Source of the DNA: Burkholderiales bacterium | GTDB lineage: Bacteria > Pseudomonadota > Gammaproteobacteria > Burkholderiales > Burkholderiaceae_C | Reading direction: 5' to 3' | Length of the DNA: 64,000 nucleotides | Assembly (NCBI GenBank): GCA_027484405.1 | Contig: JAIXTA010000208.1 | Span: 1 to 64,000, forward strand | Shown: positions 39,589 to 49,213 of the stretch, in pieces | Numbering within the stretch: the first letter of the stretch is position 1 | Layout: each line of letters begins with the position of its first letter | The notes under the pieces: model-generated | What the model was told of the DNA's origin: nothing | Seen by the model: the letters and a program-made list of their open reading frames with translations, nothing else | Database searches by the model: none | Program-made: the position numbers and the translations under genes

Positions 39589-40176
39589 ATGGCTTTCGGA
39601 AAGATGCTGTTCGGTGCGGGGGTGGGCGTGCAGACGGGCCGCGCGTTTGCCGGTCCGCGGCGGCTGGTCGGCCTGCTGGCCCTGTGTGCGATGCTGCCGG
39701 TGCTCAGCGCCTGCAGCCGCAGCGCCGAGCCTGCAGCGACGTCTGCCCCGGCAGCCCAGTCCGCCCCGGCGCCCGCGCCTGCAGCCTCGCCGCTGTCCGT
39801 CACCAGTGTCGAGCCGCTGACGCTCACGGCAGAGGGTGGCCGGCTCACGATGAAGGGCACGGTCGCCACCGAGATCGTCAAGAGCCAGCTCGCGCAGGAG
39901 GCCGCGGCCATCTACGGCGCAGACAAGGTCGTGAACCAGCTCAACGTGGACCCGGCCGCCGTGGCACCGGCCTGGCTGCCCCAGGCCAACACGCTCATGG
40001 TCTGGCTCAAGCCCGGTGCGCCACTGAGCGTCAGCGGCGACGCGAGCTACATCACGCTGTCCGGCACGGTGCCCAGCACGGCCGAGCAGATCGAGCGCGT
40101 GCGCTGGGCCAGCGAGTTCTTCGGCAGCAGCGTCAGCGTGAACAATGATCTGAAGGTCGGCGCCGCTGGCAAGTAA
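39589..40176 (+). CDS. BON-like-domain lipoprotein
   Basis: MLPVLSAC lipobox; TLTAEGGRLTMKGTVATEIVKSQLAQEAAAIYGADKVVNQLNVDP. Confidence 0.6.
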   Translation: MAFGKMLFGAGVGVQTGRAFAGPRRLVGLLALCAMLPVLSACSRSAEPAATSAPAAQSAPAPAPAASPLSVTSVEPLTLTAEGGRLTMKGTVATEIVKSQLAQEAAAIYGADKVVNQLNVDPAAVAPAWLPQANTLMVWLKPGAPLSVSGDASYITLSGTVPSTAEQIERVRWASEFFGSSVSVNNDLKVGAAGK

Positions 40177-40189
40177 GAGTCAGAATCGG

Positions 40190-40240
40190 CCAAGAAAAGT
40201 GCCTAATTGAAAAAAGGCATTTCTCGCTTGGCTGTGGCCA
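40190..40240 (+). terminator. Imperfect long hairpin after BON-like gene
   Basis: GGCCAAGAAAAGTGCC...GGCATTTCTCGCTTGGC with outer AGAAT/ATTCT pairing. Confidence 0.6.
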
Positions 40241-40307
40241 TTCTTGAGCTGATTTGAGGCTGATTTCGGTCTCAATACATATCAATATCGGCCAAATCCA
40301 GGTGCTT

Positions 40308-40347
40308 GACCTGCCCGTGGCGCCGGTGCGGATGCCACGGGCAGGTC
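40308..40347. terminator. Strong hairpin abutting the DUF1501 copy 2 stop codon
   Basis: GACCTGCCCGTGGC-N12-GCCACGGGCAGGTC, perfect 14-bp stem; no T tract. Confidence 0.65.
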
Positions 40348-41835
40348 TCAGGCGCTGCGCCGCATCAGGCCGTCGAGCTGCCGGTCCCAGCGCAGTGCGG
40401 GGAAGACCTCGGCCAGGCGGCTGTCGCTCAGGCCGAAGCTGGCGCGCAGACCCTGTGCGATCACGCTGCGGAAGTCATGCAGCACGGGCAGGTCGCGGTT
40501 CTCGTTCAGGTTGCCGCGCGCCAGGCCATTCCACTGGCCGTGGATGCGGCCGCCGTTCACCCGGTCGCCGATCAGCCACAGGGCATTGCCGTGTCCGTGG
40601 TCGGTGCCGCCGGTGCCGTTCTCGGCAGCGGTGCGGCCGAACTCGCTCATCACCATGATCAGGTCGCCCGGCTGGTTGAACTGCTCGCGCAGCACGGCCA
40701 GCGCGTTGGCGAGGTTGCCCAGGTTGTTGGCCAGCTGGCCGGTCACGCCGCCCTGGTTGGCGTGGGTGTCCCAGCCGCCGGCCGACAGAAAGCCCAGGCG
40801 CAGGCTCGGGTCGTTCTTCATCAGGGTGGCCAGATGCCGTGCATCCAGGGCCAGGCCCTGCACGCTGGGCGCGCCGTTGTTGGCGGCAGCAAGAACAGCG
40901 TTGTAGCTGCGGCCGTCGGCAAGCTTCACGTCCGGCATGTCGGCCATGCCGCTCTGGGCTTGGGCATCCATGGCGGCGTCGCTGCCGGCGGCATAGGCCA
41001 CCTGCCGACGCTGTCGGTCCGGCACGTTGTTGCGCAGCCGGCCATCGGGCCGCACGCTGCCGGCCATGTTGCGCTGCGCGGCGGCCACGGCCTCGCGCTG
41101 CGACATCTGCGTGTTCATCGCGGCCGCATCGGCCGGCGCCAGCTCGCGCGCGCTGGCCATGCGGCTCTGGCTGCCTTCACGAAAACCGCGGGCAATGGCG
41201 TCGTCGCCCTTGTAGAGGTCCATGAGCGCGTTGCGGGTGCGCTCGTTGGCCAGCACCCCGGTGTTGGTGGCGGCCTGGCCGCGCGGGATCAGCCGCGCCT
41301 TGGACGGCCCGGCCAGGATGGCGGGGTTGGCCTCGCCCACCCCCAGGATCAGGTCGTCGCGCACCGCCGCGGCATCCAGCCCCGCCAGGCGGTTCATCCA
41401 GCCCGGCATGCTGGCCACGCGGCCGGTCTGGCCGATCTCCCACATGTATTGCGCCTCGAAGTGCGAGCGCGTCGGGTCCGGCGAGCCCGCGGCCGGAATC
41501 ACCGCCAGCTGCTGGCTGTTCCACAGCGGCAAGAGCGGCGAGAGCGCCGGATGCATGCCGAACCGGCCGTCGAGATCCAGCGCGGTCTGCGCGGTGCCGT
41601 CGGGTGCGGCAATGCGCGTTGCACGGCGCAGCTGGGCGTACTCGGGATCGGCGTAGGGCACGAAGGCCGAGAGGCCGTCGTAGGCGCCACGCAGGAACAC
41701 CACCACCAGGCGCCCGCCCTGAAGGCTGCTTGCGCTGCTGCGGCTCTGCGCCCAGAGCGGCGCCACGGCAAGGCTTGAGGACAGGCCCAGCGCCGTGGCG
41801 CCGGCCAGAAACTGTCTGCGGTTGAGGGAGGACAT
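40348..41835 (-). CDS. DUF1501 family Tat-exported protein (copy 2)
   Basis: MSSLNRRQFLAGATALGLSSSLAVAPLWAQ; GGRLVVVFLRGAYDGLSAFVPYADPEY; GTDHGHGNALWLIGDRVNGGRIHGQW. Confidence 0.92.
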   Translation of the reverse strand: MSSLNRRQFLAGATALGLSSSLAVAPLWAQSRSSASSLQGGRLVVVFLRGAYDGLSAFVPYADPEYAQLRRATRIAAPDGTAQTALDLDGRFGMHPALSPLLPLWNSQQLAVIPAAGSPDPTRSHFEAQYMWEIGQTGRVASMPGWMNRLAGLDAAAVRDDLILGVGEANPAILAGPSKARLIPRGQAATNTGVLANERTRNALMDLYKGDDAIARGFREGSQSRMASARELAPADAAAMNTQMSQREAVAAAQRNMAGSVRPDGRLRNNVPDRQRRQVAYAAGSDAAMDAQAQSGMADMPDVKLADGRSYNAVLAAANNGAPSVQGLALDARHLATLMKNDPSLRLGFLSAGGWDTHANQGGVTGQLANNLGNLANALAVLREQFNQPGDLIMVMSEFGRTAAENGTGGTDHGHGNALWLIGDRVNGGRIHGQWNGLARGNLNENRDLPVLHDFRSVIAQGLRASFGLSDSRLAEVFPALRWDRQLDGLMRRSA

Positions 41836-41891
41836 GGTCGTCTCCTGCAAATGAGGGTGGCAAGGCACCGATGCGCTGGCGCAGCGGCGGC

Positions 41892-43544
41892 CTACTTCTT
41901 CATGAATTCGGGGCTGGCGAGCATCAGCGCCAGGCGGCTGGGTTCGGGCTCCTGCTGGATGCGGGCCAGCGTGGCGGGTGCCAGGAAGCGGCTCGGGTCG
42001 GTGCCGGGTTGGGCGTCGCGCGCCAGGGCAAAGGCCAGATCGGCGCGGCGCGTGAGCGCTTCGGGGGCCACCCAGGTCGCGGCATCCACCTTGTAGCCAT
42101 CGGGCGTCTGCCAGCCGTGCATGGGCTGGCCGGCCTGAGCGAGGAAGCCCAGGGCCGTGCGCACGCGCCGCTCACCCACCCCCGGCTGGGTCGTGGGGTT
42201 CACGCCGCCCGTGAGTGCCAGCGTGCTGCAGGCATAGTCCATGGGCGTCTTGACCAGCTGCGCACGCTCGTCCCAGAACTCCGGGCTCTGCACGAGCGTG
42301 CGCATGACGGTGCGCAGGTTGCCGCGGCTGGCCGAGAAGCTCGCGGCCAGCCGGTCCGTCAGCGCCTTGGGCGGGTTGTCCGCCACAAACCACTGCGCCA
42401 GGCGCAGGGCGATGCGCTGCGCGGTGGCGGGGTGGTTGGCGAGCATCTCGATGGCGCGCACGCCCTCGGCCTCGCCCTCATTGCCAAAGCGCTGGCCGAG
42501 CACGATCTTCTCGCCGGTGTCGTGGGCCCGTGCGGCAAAGCGGAAGCCGTTCGGTGCATTCGGGTCCAAGGTCCAGCCGGTGAGCACGCGGGCCAGTTCG
42601 CGCACATCGTTCTGGGTGTAACCGCCGTGCACGCCGAGCGTGTGCAGCTCCATGAGCTCGCGGGCGTAGTTCTCGTTCAGGCCGCGGCGCTGGCGGTTGT
42701 TGGCGGGCCCGACCATCATGCCCTCGGCCACGCTCTGCGACTGGTCGAGGTAATTGAGCATGGCGGGGTGGCGCGCCGTGGCGAGCACGAGCTGATCAAA
42801 CGGCCCGAGCACATTGGGCCGGATGGCGTTGGTGACGTAGTGGCCCAGGAATGGCCGCACCTGGCCCTTGCCGGCAAAGACATTGAAGTGGTTGAACCAG
42901 AACTCCGTCATCCGGGCGGTGAGCGGGTCTTCGAGGCGCGGGTCACTGCAGGCCTGCAGGCGCCAGGCGGCGGCGGTCTGGGTGGCGTCGCGGCTGATGT
43001 TGGGCAGGTCGGCCAGCGCAGCGGGCCGGGGCGTGGCTTGCTGGCCGGGCTGCATCTGACCCGCTTGCATGGGCTGGCCCTGCGCAGCCATCTCCACCCG
43101 CACTTCGCGCCGTGCCTCGCGTTCCTTGCGGTACTCGTCAAACAGGGTGGGCAGGGGTTGGTTGAAGGTGGCCAGCGGCTGCGGAATCTGTGGTGCCTGC
43201 GTGCTGGCCGCCGCGGCAGCGTCAATGGCCGCCAGCGCCCAGCCCTGTGCGCCGCCTGGCGCGCGGCGGATCGCCTCGACCAGCTCGGGCGTGGGCGCAT
43301 AGCCCAGGCGCGAGGCCGCGCGCCAGATCATCGCGTCCGTCACCGGCTGCTGCGTACCCGCGCTTTGCGGCAGCCCATCGGCGCCGGCCGGGTTGGGCGG
43401 CCGCTCGGCCTGCGCCCGCACGATCGACACCATGGCCAGCGCCGCCAGCAGCGTGGCTCCCAGGTAGAGCGCCAGACCCGACAGCCCGTTGCGCGTTGGC
43501 GCATCCCGGTCAGGCACCTGATTCGTCTTCATGCGAAACACCAT
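41892..43544 (-). CDS. DUF1800 family protein (copy 2)
   Basis: WRAASRLGYAPTPELVEAIRRAPGGAQGWALAAID; TEFWFNHFNVFAGKGQVRPFLGHYV; NENYARELMELHTLGV. Confidence 0.92.
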   Translation of the reverse strand: MVFRMKTNQVPDRDAPTRNGLSGLALYLGATLLAALAMVSIVRAQAERPPNPAGADGLPQSAGTQQPVTDAMIWRAASRLGYAPTPELVEAIRRAPGGAQGWALAAIDAAAAASTQAPQIPQPLATFNQPLPTLFDEYRKEREARREVRVEMAAQGQPMQAGQMQPGQQATPRPAALADLPNISRDATQTAAAWRLQACSDPRLEDPLTARMTEFWFNHFNVFAGKGQVRPFLGHYVTNAIRPNVLGPFDQLVLATARHPAMLNYLDQSQSVAEGMMVGPANNRQRRGLNENYARELMELHTLGVHGGYTQNDVRELARVLTGWTLDPNAPNGFRFAARAHDTGEKIVLGQRFGNEGEAEGVRAIEMLANHPATAQRIALRLAQWFVADNPPKALTDRLAASFSASRGNLRTVMRTLVQSPEFWDERAQLVKTPMDYACSTLALTGGVNPTTQPGVGERRVRTALGFLAQAGQPMHGWQTPDGYKVDAATWVAPEALTRRADLAFALARDAQPGTDPSRFLAPATLARIQQEPEPSRLALMLASPEFMKK

Positions 43545-43718
43545 GATCAGCCTCCCGCGTTGCACGCGCACTGTCCATTCACGCTTGGTATTGCCCTTGC
43601 GCTGACGCAGCGGTCCGACAGGATTGCAAGCAGGTGCTACGGCGGCGTCAAGCAAGAAGCGCGCAGCGTGCGCGCGTCGGTATTGCGCAGAACCCGCTGA
43701 ATAGTTCCGCCGGCGCGG

Positions 43719-44336
43719 TCAGTGTGGCGATTCAGCGTCGCTCGGCGGCTGCACGACCGAGCGTTCACGCGCGATCTCCGCCGCGATCTTCTCGATGTGA
43801 TGCTTCGCAAGCGCGGCGTCACCCCGGGATAGCCACTTGATGCAGTCCAGCAGGTCCCAGATCAGCCCGTCATCGCCGAACTCATAGGCCACAAAGTCCT
43901 TGTGCTCGATCGGTGCGCCGTCGACCGTGTACGCGGCAAGCTGGCCGCGCGGGTCCCAGACGGGCAGATAGGGATGCTTCAGGCGAAAGCCGGTCGGGGT
44001 CTCGAACACGTGGAGCTCGACGCTCGAAAAATCGAGGTAGACGCCCTTCCAGAAGTGCTGCCCGCAGAACGCATTCATGACCGGCTCGGCCTGCAGCAGG
44101 GCCTGCGCTGAATCCAGCACGCGCCGGGCTGCTCCCGGCTCGACGAAGACGACGAGGTCAAGGTCGGACAGCCGATCCCCGCAGCCCTTGGCGAAGGAGC
44201 CCACCAGCGCAATCGCCACGACCGCAGACTCCTGCGCGGCGAGCGCCGTCAGGCCATCAATTCGTGCAAGGTGCGAACTGGCCGCCCCCTGCGCGAGCAG
44301 GCGGGCCTTGAGGTCCTCAGCGAAGTGGGTGCTCAA
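43719..44336 (-). CDS. Nucleotidyltransferase-domain protein
   Basis: ALVGSFAKGCGDRLSDLDLVVFVEPG (GSxxxG..SDxD). Confidence 0.75.
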   Translation of the reverse strand: MSTHFAEDLKARLLAQGAASSHLARIDGLTALAAQESAVVAIALVGSFAKGCGDRLSDLDLVVFVEPGAARRVLDSAQALLQAEPVMNAFCGQHFWKGVYLDFSSVELHVFETPTGFRLKHPYLPVWDPRGQLAAYTVDGAPIEHKDFVAYEFGDDGLIWDLLDCIKWLSRGDAALAKHHIEKIAAEIARERSVVQPPSDAESPH

Positions 44337-44351
44337 TGCGGACCTCCAGTC

Positions 44352-44864
44352 TCACTCCAACGGCAACTCCGTGAAGTACCGCCCGCCGTGATAAATCAGC
44401 GGCGTCTTGGCGGCGAGGCCGGAGGAGGCATCGCGCGCCAGGCCGCAGCGCTCCACCTGGCCGACGAAGAGGATGTGGTCGCCTTCGTCATATTGGCGCC
44501 GGTTGGCACATTCGAACCAAGCGGCGCAGCCGGCCAGGATCGGCACGCCGCCCTCGCCCTCCAGAAACGCCACGCCGGCAAAGCGGTCGGGCACGTCCTT
44601 GCTGGCAAAGCGGCGCGCCAGTTCGATCTGGTCTGCCGCCAGCACATTGATGGCGTAGTGGCTGCCGGCGGCAAAGGCGGGCGCGCTGCCCGCCTTCTTG
44701 GACAGGCTCCACAGCACCAGCGGCGGGTCCAGGGACACGGAGTTGAAGGAATTGGCGGTCAGGCCGACGCGCGTGCCATCGGCCGCGCGGCTGGTGACGA
44801 TGGTGACGCCGGTGGCAAATTGGCCGAGGCAGTCACGGAAGTCGCGGGCGGAAAACTCCCGCAT
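44352..44864 (-). CDS. Flavin reductase family protein
   Basis: CLGQFATGVTIVTSRAADGTRVGLTANSFNSVSLDPPLVLWSLSKKA; GDHILFVGQVE. Confidence 0.92.
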   Translation of the reverse strand: MREFSARDFRDCLGQFATGVTIVTSRAADGTRVGLTANSFNSVSLDPPLVLWSLSKKAGSAPAFAAGSHYAINVLAADQIELARRFASKDVPDRFAGVAFLEGEGGVPILAGCAAWFECANRRQYDEGDHILFVGQVERCGLARDASSGLAAKTPLIYHGGRYFTELPLE

Positions 44865-44966
44865 GAGGGTCGGGTTCACGGAGGATGCGTCTTTTCTTGG
44901 AATGGCTGCCCCGCATTGTCGGGCAGGTTTGGGTGAAAGGCATCGCAGGGATACCATGCTCGCGAC

Positions 44967-45851
44967 ATGCGTATTCCAGCCTTTCGCGCCCTCGGGGCCG
45001 GCCCCACGATCGTCATGCTGCACGGCATCAGCGGGGGCAGCGCGGCCTTTGCGCCGCAGATTGAACATTTTTCGTCCCAGGGCTTCCGCGCGGTGTCCTG
45101 GGACATGCCGGGCTACGGCAACTCCGCACCGATTGAGCCCTACACCTTCAAGGGCCTGGCCGAGAGCCTGGCCACCCTCATCGACGCACTCGACCCCAGC
45201 GGCGACCGCGCCCCGGTGATCCTGCTGGGCCACAGCATGGGCGGCATGGTGGCGCAGGAGCTGATTGCGCGGCGCCCCGGCCTGGTGCGGGCGCTGATCC
45301 TGGCCAACACGGTGCCGGCCTTCGGCCACGCGGATGGCGCAGCCCAGCAGCGCTACATCACCGAGCGCAGTGCGCCGATCCAGGCGGGCCTGTCGATGGC
45401 GCAGTTTGCGCAGCAGCTGATTCCCACGCTGGTCGGCCCGCAGGCTTCGGCGGAGGGGGTGCGCCTGGCCACGCAGGTCATGGGCGGCGTGCCCTCGGCG
45501 GTGTATCGCGCGGCGCTGGATGCCATCACACGCTTTGATCGGCACAAGATGCTGAGTCACATCCGCGTGCCCACGCTCTTCATCGCCGGCACCGAGGACA
45601 AGACCGCGCCGCCCGCGCTCATGCAGGCCATGGCGCGGCAGGTGGCCGGCAGCGAATACGTCGAGCTGGGCGGGGTGGGGCATCTGTCGCCACTGGAGGC
45701 GCCAGACCTGTTTGGCGACACGGTGCTGAGCTTTCTGGCGCGCAGGAAGTCCCTGCATGCGGTGCCGGTGCGGGCGGTGGATGAGCCGGTGGACGAGGTG
45801 GCGCCGCTGCACTCGTCGGCCGAACCGGGCACGCCGCCCACCATCCACTGA
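44967..45851 (+). CDS. Alpha/beta hydrolase
   Basis: IVMLHGISGGSAAFAPQ; ILLGHSMGGMVAQELIARRPG (GHSMGG). Confidence 0.92.
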   Translation: MRIPAFRALGAGPTIVMLHGISGGSAAFAPQIEHFSSQGFRAVSWDMPGYGNSAPIEPYTFKGLAESLATLIDALDPSGDRAPVILLGHSMGGMVAQELIARRPGLVRALILANTVPAFGHADGAAQQRYITERSAPIQAGLSMAQFAQQLIPTLVGPQASAEGVRLATQVMGGVPSAVYRAALDAITRFDRHKMLSHIRVPTLFIAGTEDKTAPPALMQAMARQVAGSEYVELGGVGHLSPLEAPDLFGDTVLSFLARRKSLHAVPVRAVDEPVDEVAPLHSSAEPGTPPTIH

Positions 45852-45935
45852 GCTTTGTCACACGCCCGTCTTGATGGCGCCCGACTGACCCCTATATTGC
45901 CCGCAGGGTTTTGCAGATCACTCAAGGAGGACGGG

Positions 45936-46544
45936 ATGAATACTTCAATGATCCGCCGCGGCATGGCCGTCTTGCTGGTGCTGGGCGCGAGCCTGCTGAG
46001 CGGCTGTGGCTACAACACCATCGTCACTCAGGAGCAGGGCGTGAAGGCGGCCTGGGCCGAGGTGCTCAACCAGTACCAGCGCCGTGCCGACCTGATTCCC
46101 AACATCGTCAATACCGTCAAGGGCGAGGCCGGCTTCGAGCAGGAGACGCTCACCAAGGTGGTCGAGGCGCGCGCCAAGGCCACCAGCATCCAGGCCACGC
46201 CGGAGTTGGTGAACGACCCCGAGGCCTTCAAGAAATTCACCGCGGCCCAGGGCGAGCTCACCGGCGCGCTCTCGCGCCTGCTGGTGGTGGCCGAGAACTA
46301 TCCCAACCTGAAGGCCAATGCCGGCTTCCAGGACCTGCGTACCCAGCTTGAAGGTACGGAAAACCGCATCGCGATCGCGCGCAACAAGTACATCAAGGAA
46401 GTCCAGCAATACAACACCACCATCGCCTTGCTGCAGAACATGCTCGGCAAGGTGCTGACCGGCGCCAAGGAGAAGCCGCAGTTTGCGGTGGAAAACGAGG
46501 CGGCCATCAGCAAGCCGCCGGCCGTGGACTTCAACAAGAAGTAA
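45936..46544 (+). CDS. LemA family protein
   Basis: Lipobox LLSGC; GVKAAWAEVLNQYQRRADLIPNIVNTVKGEAGFEQETL. Confidence 0.95.
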   Translation: MNTSMIRRGMAVLLVLGASLLSGCGYNTIVTQEQGVKAAWAEVLNQYQRRADLIPNIVNTVKGEAGFEQETLTKVVEARAKATSIQATPELVNDPEAFKKFTAAQGELTGALSRLLVVAENYPNLKANAGFQDLRTQLEGTENRIAIARNKYIKEVQQYNTTIALLQNMLGKVLTGAKEKPQFAVENEAAISKPPAVDFNKK

Positions 46545-46567
46545 GCCGCCTTGCACCGCGCCACGCC

Positions 46568-46650
46568 CGGGACAAGCATGCCAGATCCAGCATTCATGCG
46601 CTTCTCCAGCCCGAAATGGCTGGAGAAGTCCACGGGACAAGCGACAAGCC
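46568..46650. repeat. Dispersed palindromic repeat, copy 3 (5' end of TPM gene)
   Basis: AGCATTCATGCGCTTCTCCAG...TGGCTGGA parallels copy 2; perfect 11-bp stem CTTCTCCAGCC-cgaaat-GGCTGGAGAAG (46601-46628); CGGGACAAGC twice. Confidence 0.7.
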
Positions 46651-47567
46651 CCGCGTGGTTTGCCGCGATCCTCAGGCTGCTCATACTGGCTGCACTCGTC
46701 ATGACGCTGCCCGCGCAGGCGCAGCAGCCCCTCCCGGTACCGCCGCTCGCACAACTCACCGACACGGCAGGCGCACTGAACCCCGCGGATCGTGAGCGCA
46801 TCGCCGCGCAACTCAAGGACATCGAGCAGCGGCGCGGCAGCCAGATTGCCGTGCTGGTGATTCCCGGCACGCAGGGTGAGCCGATCGAGGACTTTGCGCA
46901 GCGCGTGGGCTCAAGCTGGAAGATCGGCCGCGCCGGCGTGGGCGATGGGCTGGTGCTGATCGTGGCCGTGCAGGACCGGCGCGCCCGCATCGATGTGGCG
47001 CGCACGCTCGAAGGCGCGATTCCGGACGTCGTGGCCGGCCGCATCATCCGCGAGGTCATGGCGCCGGCCTTCAAGGCGGGCGACTACGCCGGCGGCATCG
47101 TCAAGGCACTCGCGCGCATCGACCAGCTGCTGGACAAGGAGGCGGCGGCCGGTGCGCTGCCTGCGCCCAGCGCGGCCTTGCCCCGCCCTGGCGATGGGCG
47201 CGGCGAAGAGGGCTTCTTCGTCATCCTGATCGTGGCGGCGGCGATCGGCGCCGTGATGCGGCGCATGATCGGCGGCCTGGGGCCGCTGGCGGCCGCAGGC
47301 GGTGCGGCAGGCTATGCCGTGTGGGCAGGTCACAGCCTGTTGTGGGCGCTGCCCTTGGCGTTCTTTGTACTGCTTGCCAGCTTCGTCTTCAGCCTGCGCG
47401 GCAGCGGCCGCGCCGTGTCTCGCTCCGGCGGTGGGCCGGTCTACATCCCCGGTGGGTGGAGCAGCGGCGGTGGTGGTGGCTGGTCATCCGGCAGCAGCGA
47501 CAGCGGCGGCTGGTCCTCCGGTGGCGGGGGCGACTTCGGCGGCGGCGGCGCGAGCGGAGACTGGTGA
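46578..47567 (+). CDS. TPM domain protein (YgcG type)
   Basis: LTDTAGALNPADRERIAAQLKDIEQRRGSQIAVLVIPGTQGEPIEDFAQRVGSSWKIGR; Gly/Ser-rich C-terminus; 5' end overlaps a repeat copy so the start is uncertain. Confidence 0.9.
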   Translation: MPDPAFMRFSSPKWLEKSTGQATSPAWFAAILRLLILAALVMTLPAQAQQPLPVPPLAQLTDTAGALNPADRERIAAQLKDIEQRRGSQIAVLVIPGTQGEPIEDFAQRVGSSWKIGRAGVGDGLVLIVAVQDRRARIDVARTLEGAIPDVVAGRIIREVMAPAFKAGDYAGGIVKALARIDQLLDKEAAAGALPAPSAALPRPGDGRGEEGFFVILIVAAAIGAVMRRMIGGLGPLAAAGGAAGYAVWAGHSLLWALPLAFFVLLASFVFSLRGSGRAVSRSGGGPVYIPGGWSSGGGGGWSSGSSDSGGWSSGGGGDFGGGGASGDW

Positions 47568-48073
47568 TGAGCAAGCTGCAACGCATCCTCAAGCACGTCT
47601 TCGCCTGGCCGGCCGGCTTCTCGCGCGCCTGGCCGGCGGCCAGCGTGCGCGCCATCGAGCAGTCCATCACGGCTGGCGAGCGCCGTCACCGCGCGGAGCT
47701 GCGCTTCTGCGTCGAGGAAAGTCTGCCCTGGTCCTATCTGTGGCGGCATGCCCCGCCGCGCGAGCGGGCGGTGAACCTGTTCGGCAAGCTGCGCGTCTGG
47801 GACACGGCAGAGAACACCGGCGTGCTGATTTATGTGCTGCACGCTGACCGCCGCGTGGAGATCGTGGCCGATCGCGGCGCCGCGCGCGCGATCACGCAGG
47901 TGCAGTGGGACGCCTGGGTCGGTCAGCTGCAGGCCGCCTACCGGTCCGGGCGCTTCGAAGCGGGCACGATCGAGGTGCTGGCCGCCATCAACGAGGCGCT
48001 GGCGCAGCATTTCCCCGCGCGCGAAAGCAACCCGAACGAACTGGCCGACGCGCCGGTGATCATCCGGCGCTAG
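47567..48073 (+). CDS. TPM domain protein, second
   Basis: RAIEQSITAGERRHRAELRFCVEESLPWSYLW...AVNLFGKLRVWDTAENTGVLIYVLHADRRVEIVADRGA. Confidence 0.85.
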   Translation: MSKLQRILKHVFAWPAGFSRAWPAASVRAIEQSITAGERRHRAELRFCVEESLPWSYLWRHAPPRERAVNLFGKLRVWDTAENTGVLIYVLHADRRVEIVADRGAARAITQVQWDAWVGQLQAAYRSGRFEAGTIEVLAAINEALAQHFPARESNPNELADAPVIIRR

Positions 48074-48199
48074 CGTTGCTGCAAAGCGCAGGCTCGTGGC
48101 GCGGCGGCGCTGCCTGTGCGCCGGCCGATCGAGCCGTCGTAAGGTTGAGGCATCCTGCCGCGACAGACGGCTCCTTCTCCCTTGAACGGACAACCCATC

Positions 48200-48748
48200 A
48201 TGACTCAAGCACAGATTGAGACTGCAACCCTCGGCGGCGGCTGTTTCTGGTGCCTGGAGGCCGTGTATCAGCGCGTGCGCGGCGTGCAGCATGTGCAAAG
48301 CGGCTATGCCGCCGGCCACACCAGTAACCCCAGCTACGAAGCGGTGTGCAGCGAGACCACGGGCCATGCCGAGGTGGTGCGCCTGCAGTTCGACCCCGCG
48401 GTGATCAGCTACCGGCAGATTCTGGAGATCTTCTTCTCCATCCATGACCCCACCACGCTGAACCGCCAGGGCAATGACGTGGGCGAGAGCTACCGCTCGA
48501 TCATCATTCCGCACAGCGATGCGCAGCTCGCCACCGCACGCGAGGTGATGGCCGAGGCGCAGCGCGCGCACCGCGACCCCGTCGTCACCCAGCTCACGGG
48601 CACCGATCAGGCGGCCAACTACTGGCCGGCCGAGGACTACCACCAGGACTACTTCAACCAGCACCCCAACCAGGGCTATTGCGCCTTCGTGGTCGCGCCC
48701 AAGGTGCAGAAGTTCATGCAGACCTTCAAGCAGTATCTGGCTGCATGA
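48200..48748 (+). CDS. msrA: Peptide-methionine (S)-S-oxide reductase
   Basis: ETATLGGGCFWCLEAVYQRVRGVQHVQSGYAAGHTSNPSYEAVCSETTGHAEVV. Confidence 0.96.
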   Translation: MTQAQIETATLGGGCFWCLEAVYQRVRGVQHVQSGYAAGHTSNPSYEAVCSETTGHAEVVRLQFDPAVISYRQILEIFFSIHDPTTLNRQGNDVGESYRSIIIPHSDAQLATAREVMAEAQRAHRDPVVTQLTGTDQAANYWPAEDYHQDYFNQHPNQGYCAFVVAPKVQKFMQTFKQYLAA

Positions 48749-49212
48749 TGGAGGCGCTCTTTCCGCTGGGATGGGCCCACTATCTGGCTGGCGGCCTGCT
48801 GATCGGGCTCGGCGTGAGCTGGCTGTTTGCCAGCACGGGGCTGATCGGCGGCATGAGCAGCGTGTATTCGGCCCTGTGGTCCTGGGTGGATCGCAGTGCC
48901 TTCTTCCAGCAGCCGCGCTTTACCGGCAGCCGGGTCTGGCGTGGCGTGTATGCCGCCGGGCTGGTGCTGGGCGCGCTGCTCTGGTGGCTGGCCGCGGGCC
49001 GGCCCGCGCCGCCGGCTGCCCTGCCGCTCTGGCAGCTGATCGCCGGGGGTTTCATTGCCGGCTTTGGTGCGCGCCTGTCGAATGGCTGCACCTCCGGGCA
49101 CGGTATCTGCGGCATGGCGTCATTGCAGCTGCCCTCGGTGACTGCCGTGATCATCTTCCTGACCACCGGCATGCTGACGGCACAGGTCGTCAAGGCGCTG
49201 GGCGGAGCCTGA
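48745..49212 (+). CDS. YeeE/YedE family protein (first half-transporter)
   Basis: FIAGFGARLSNGCTSGHGICGMASLQLPSVTAVIIFLTTGM; ATGA overlap with msrA. Confidence 0.88.
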   Translation: MMEALFPLGWAHYLAGGLLIGLGVSWLFASTGLIGGMSSVYSALWSWVDRSAFFQQPRFTGSRVWRGVYAAGLVLGALLWWLAAGRPAPPAALPLWQLIAGGFIAGFGARLSNGCTSGHGICGMASLQLPSVTAVIIFLTTGMLTAQVVKALGGA

Positions 49213-49213
49213 C

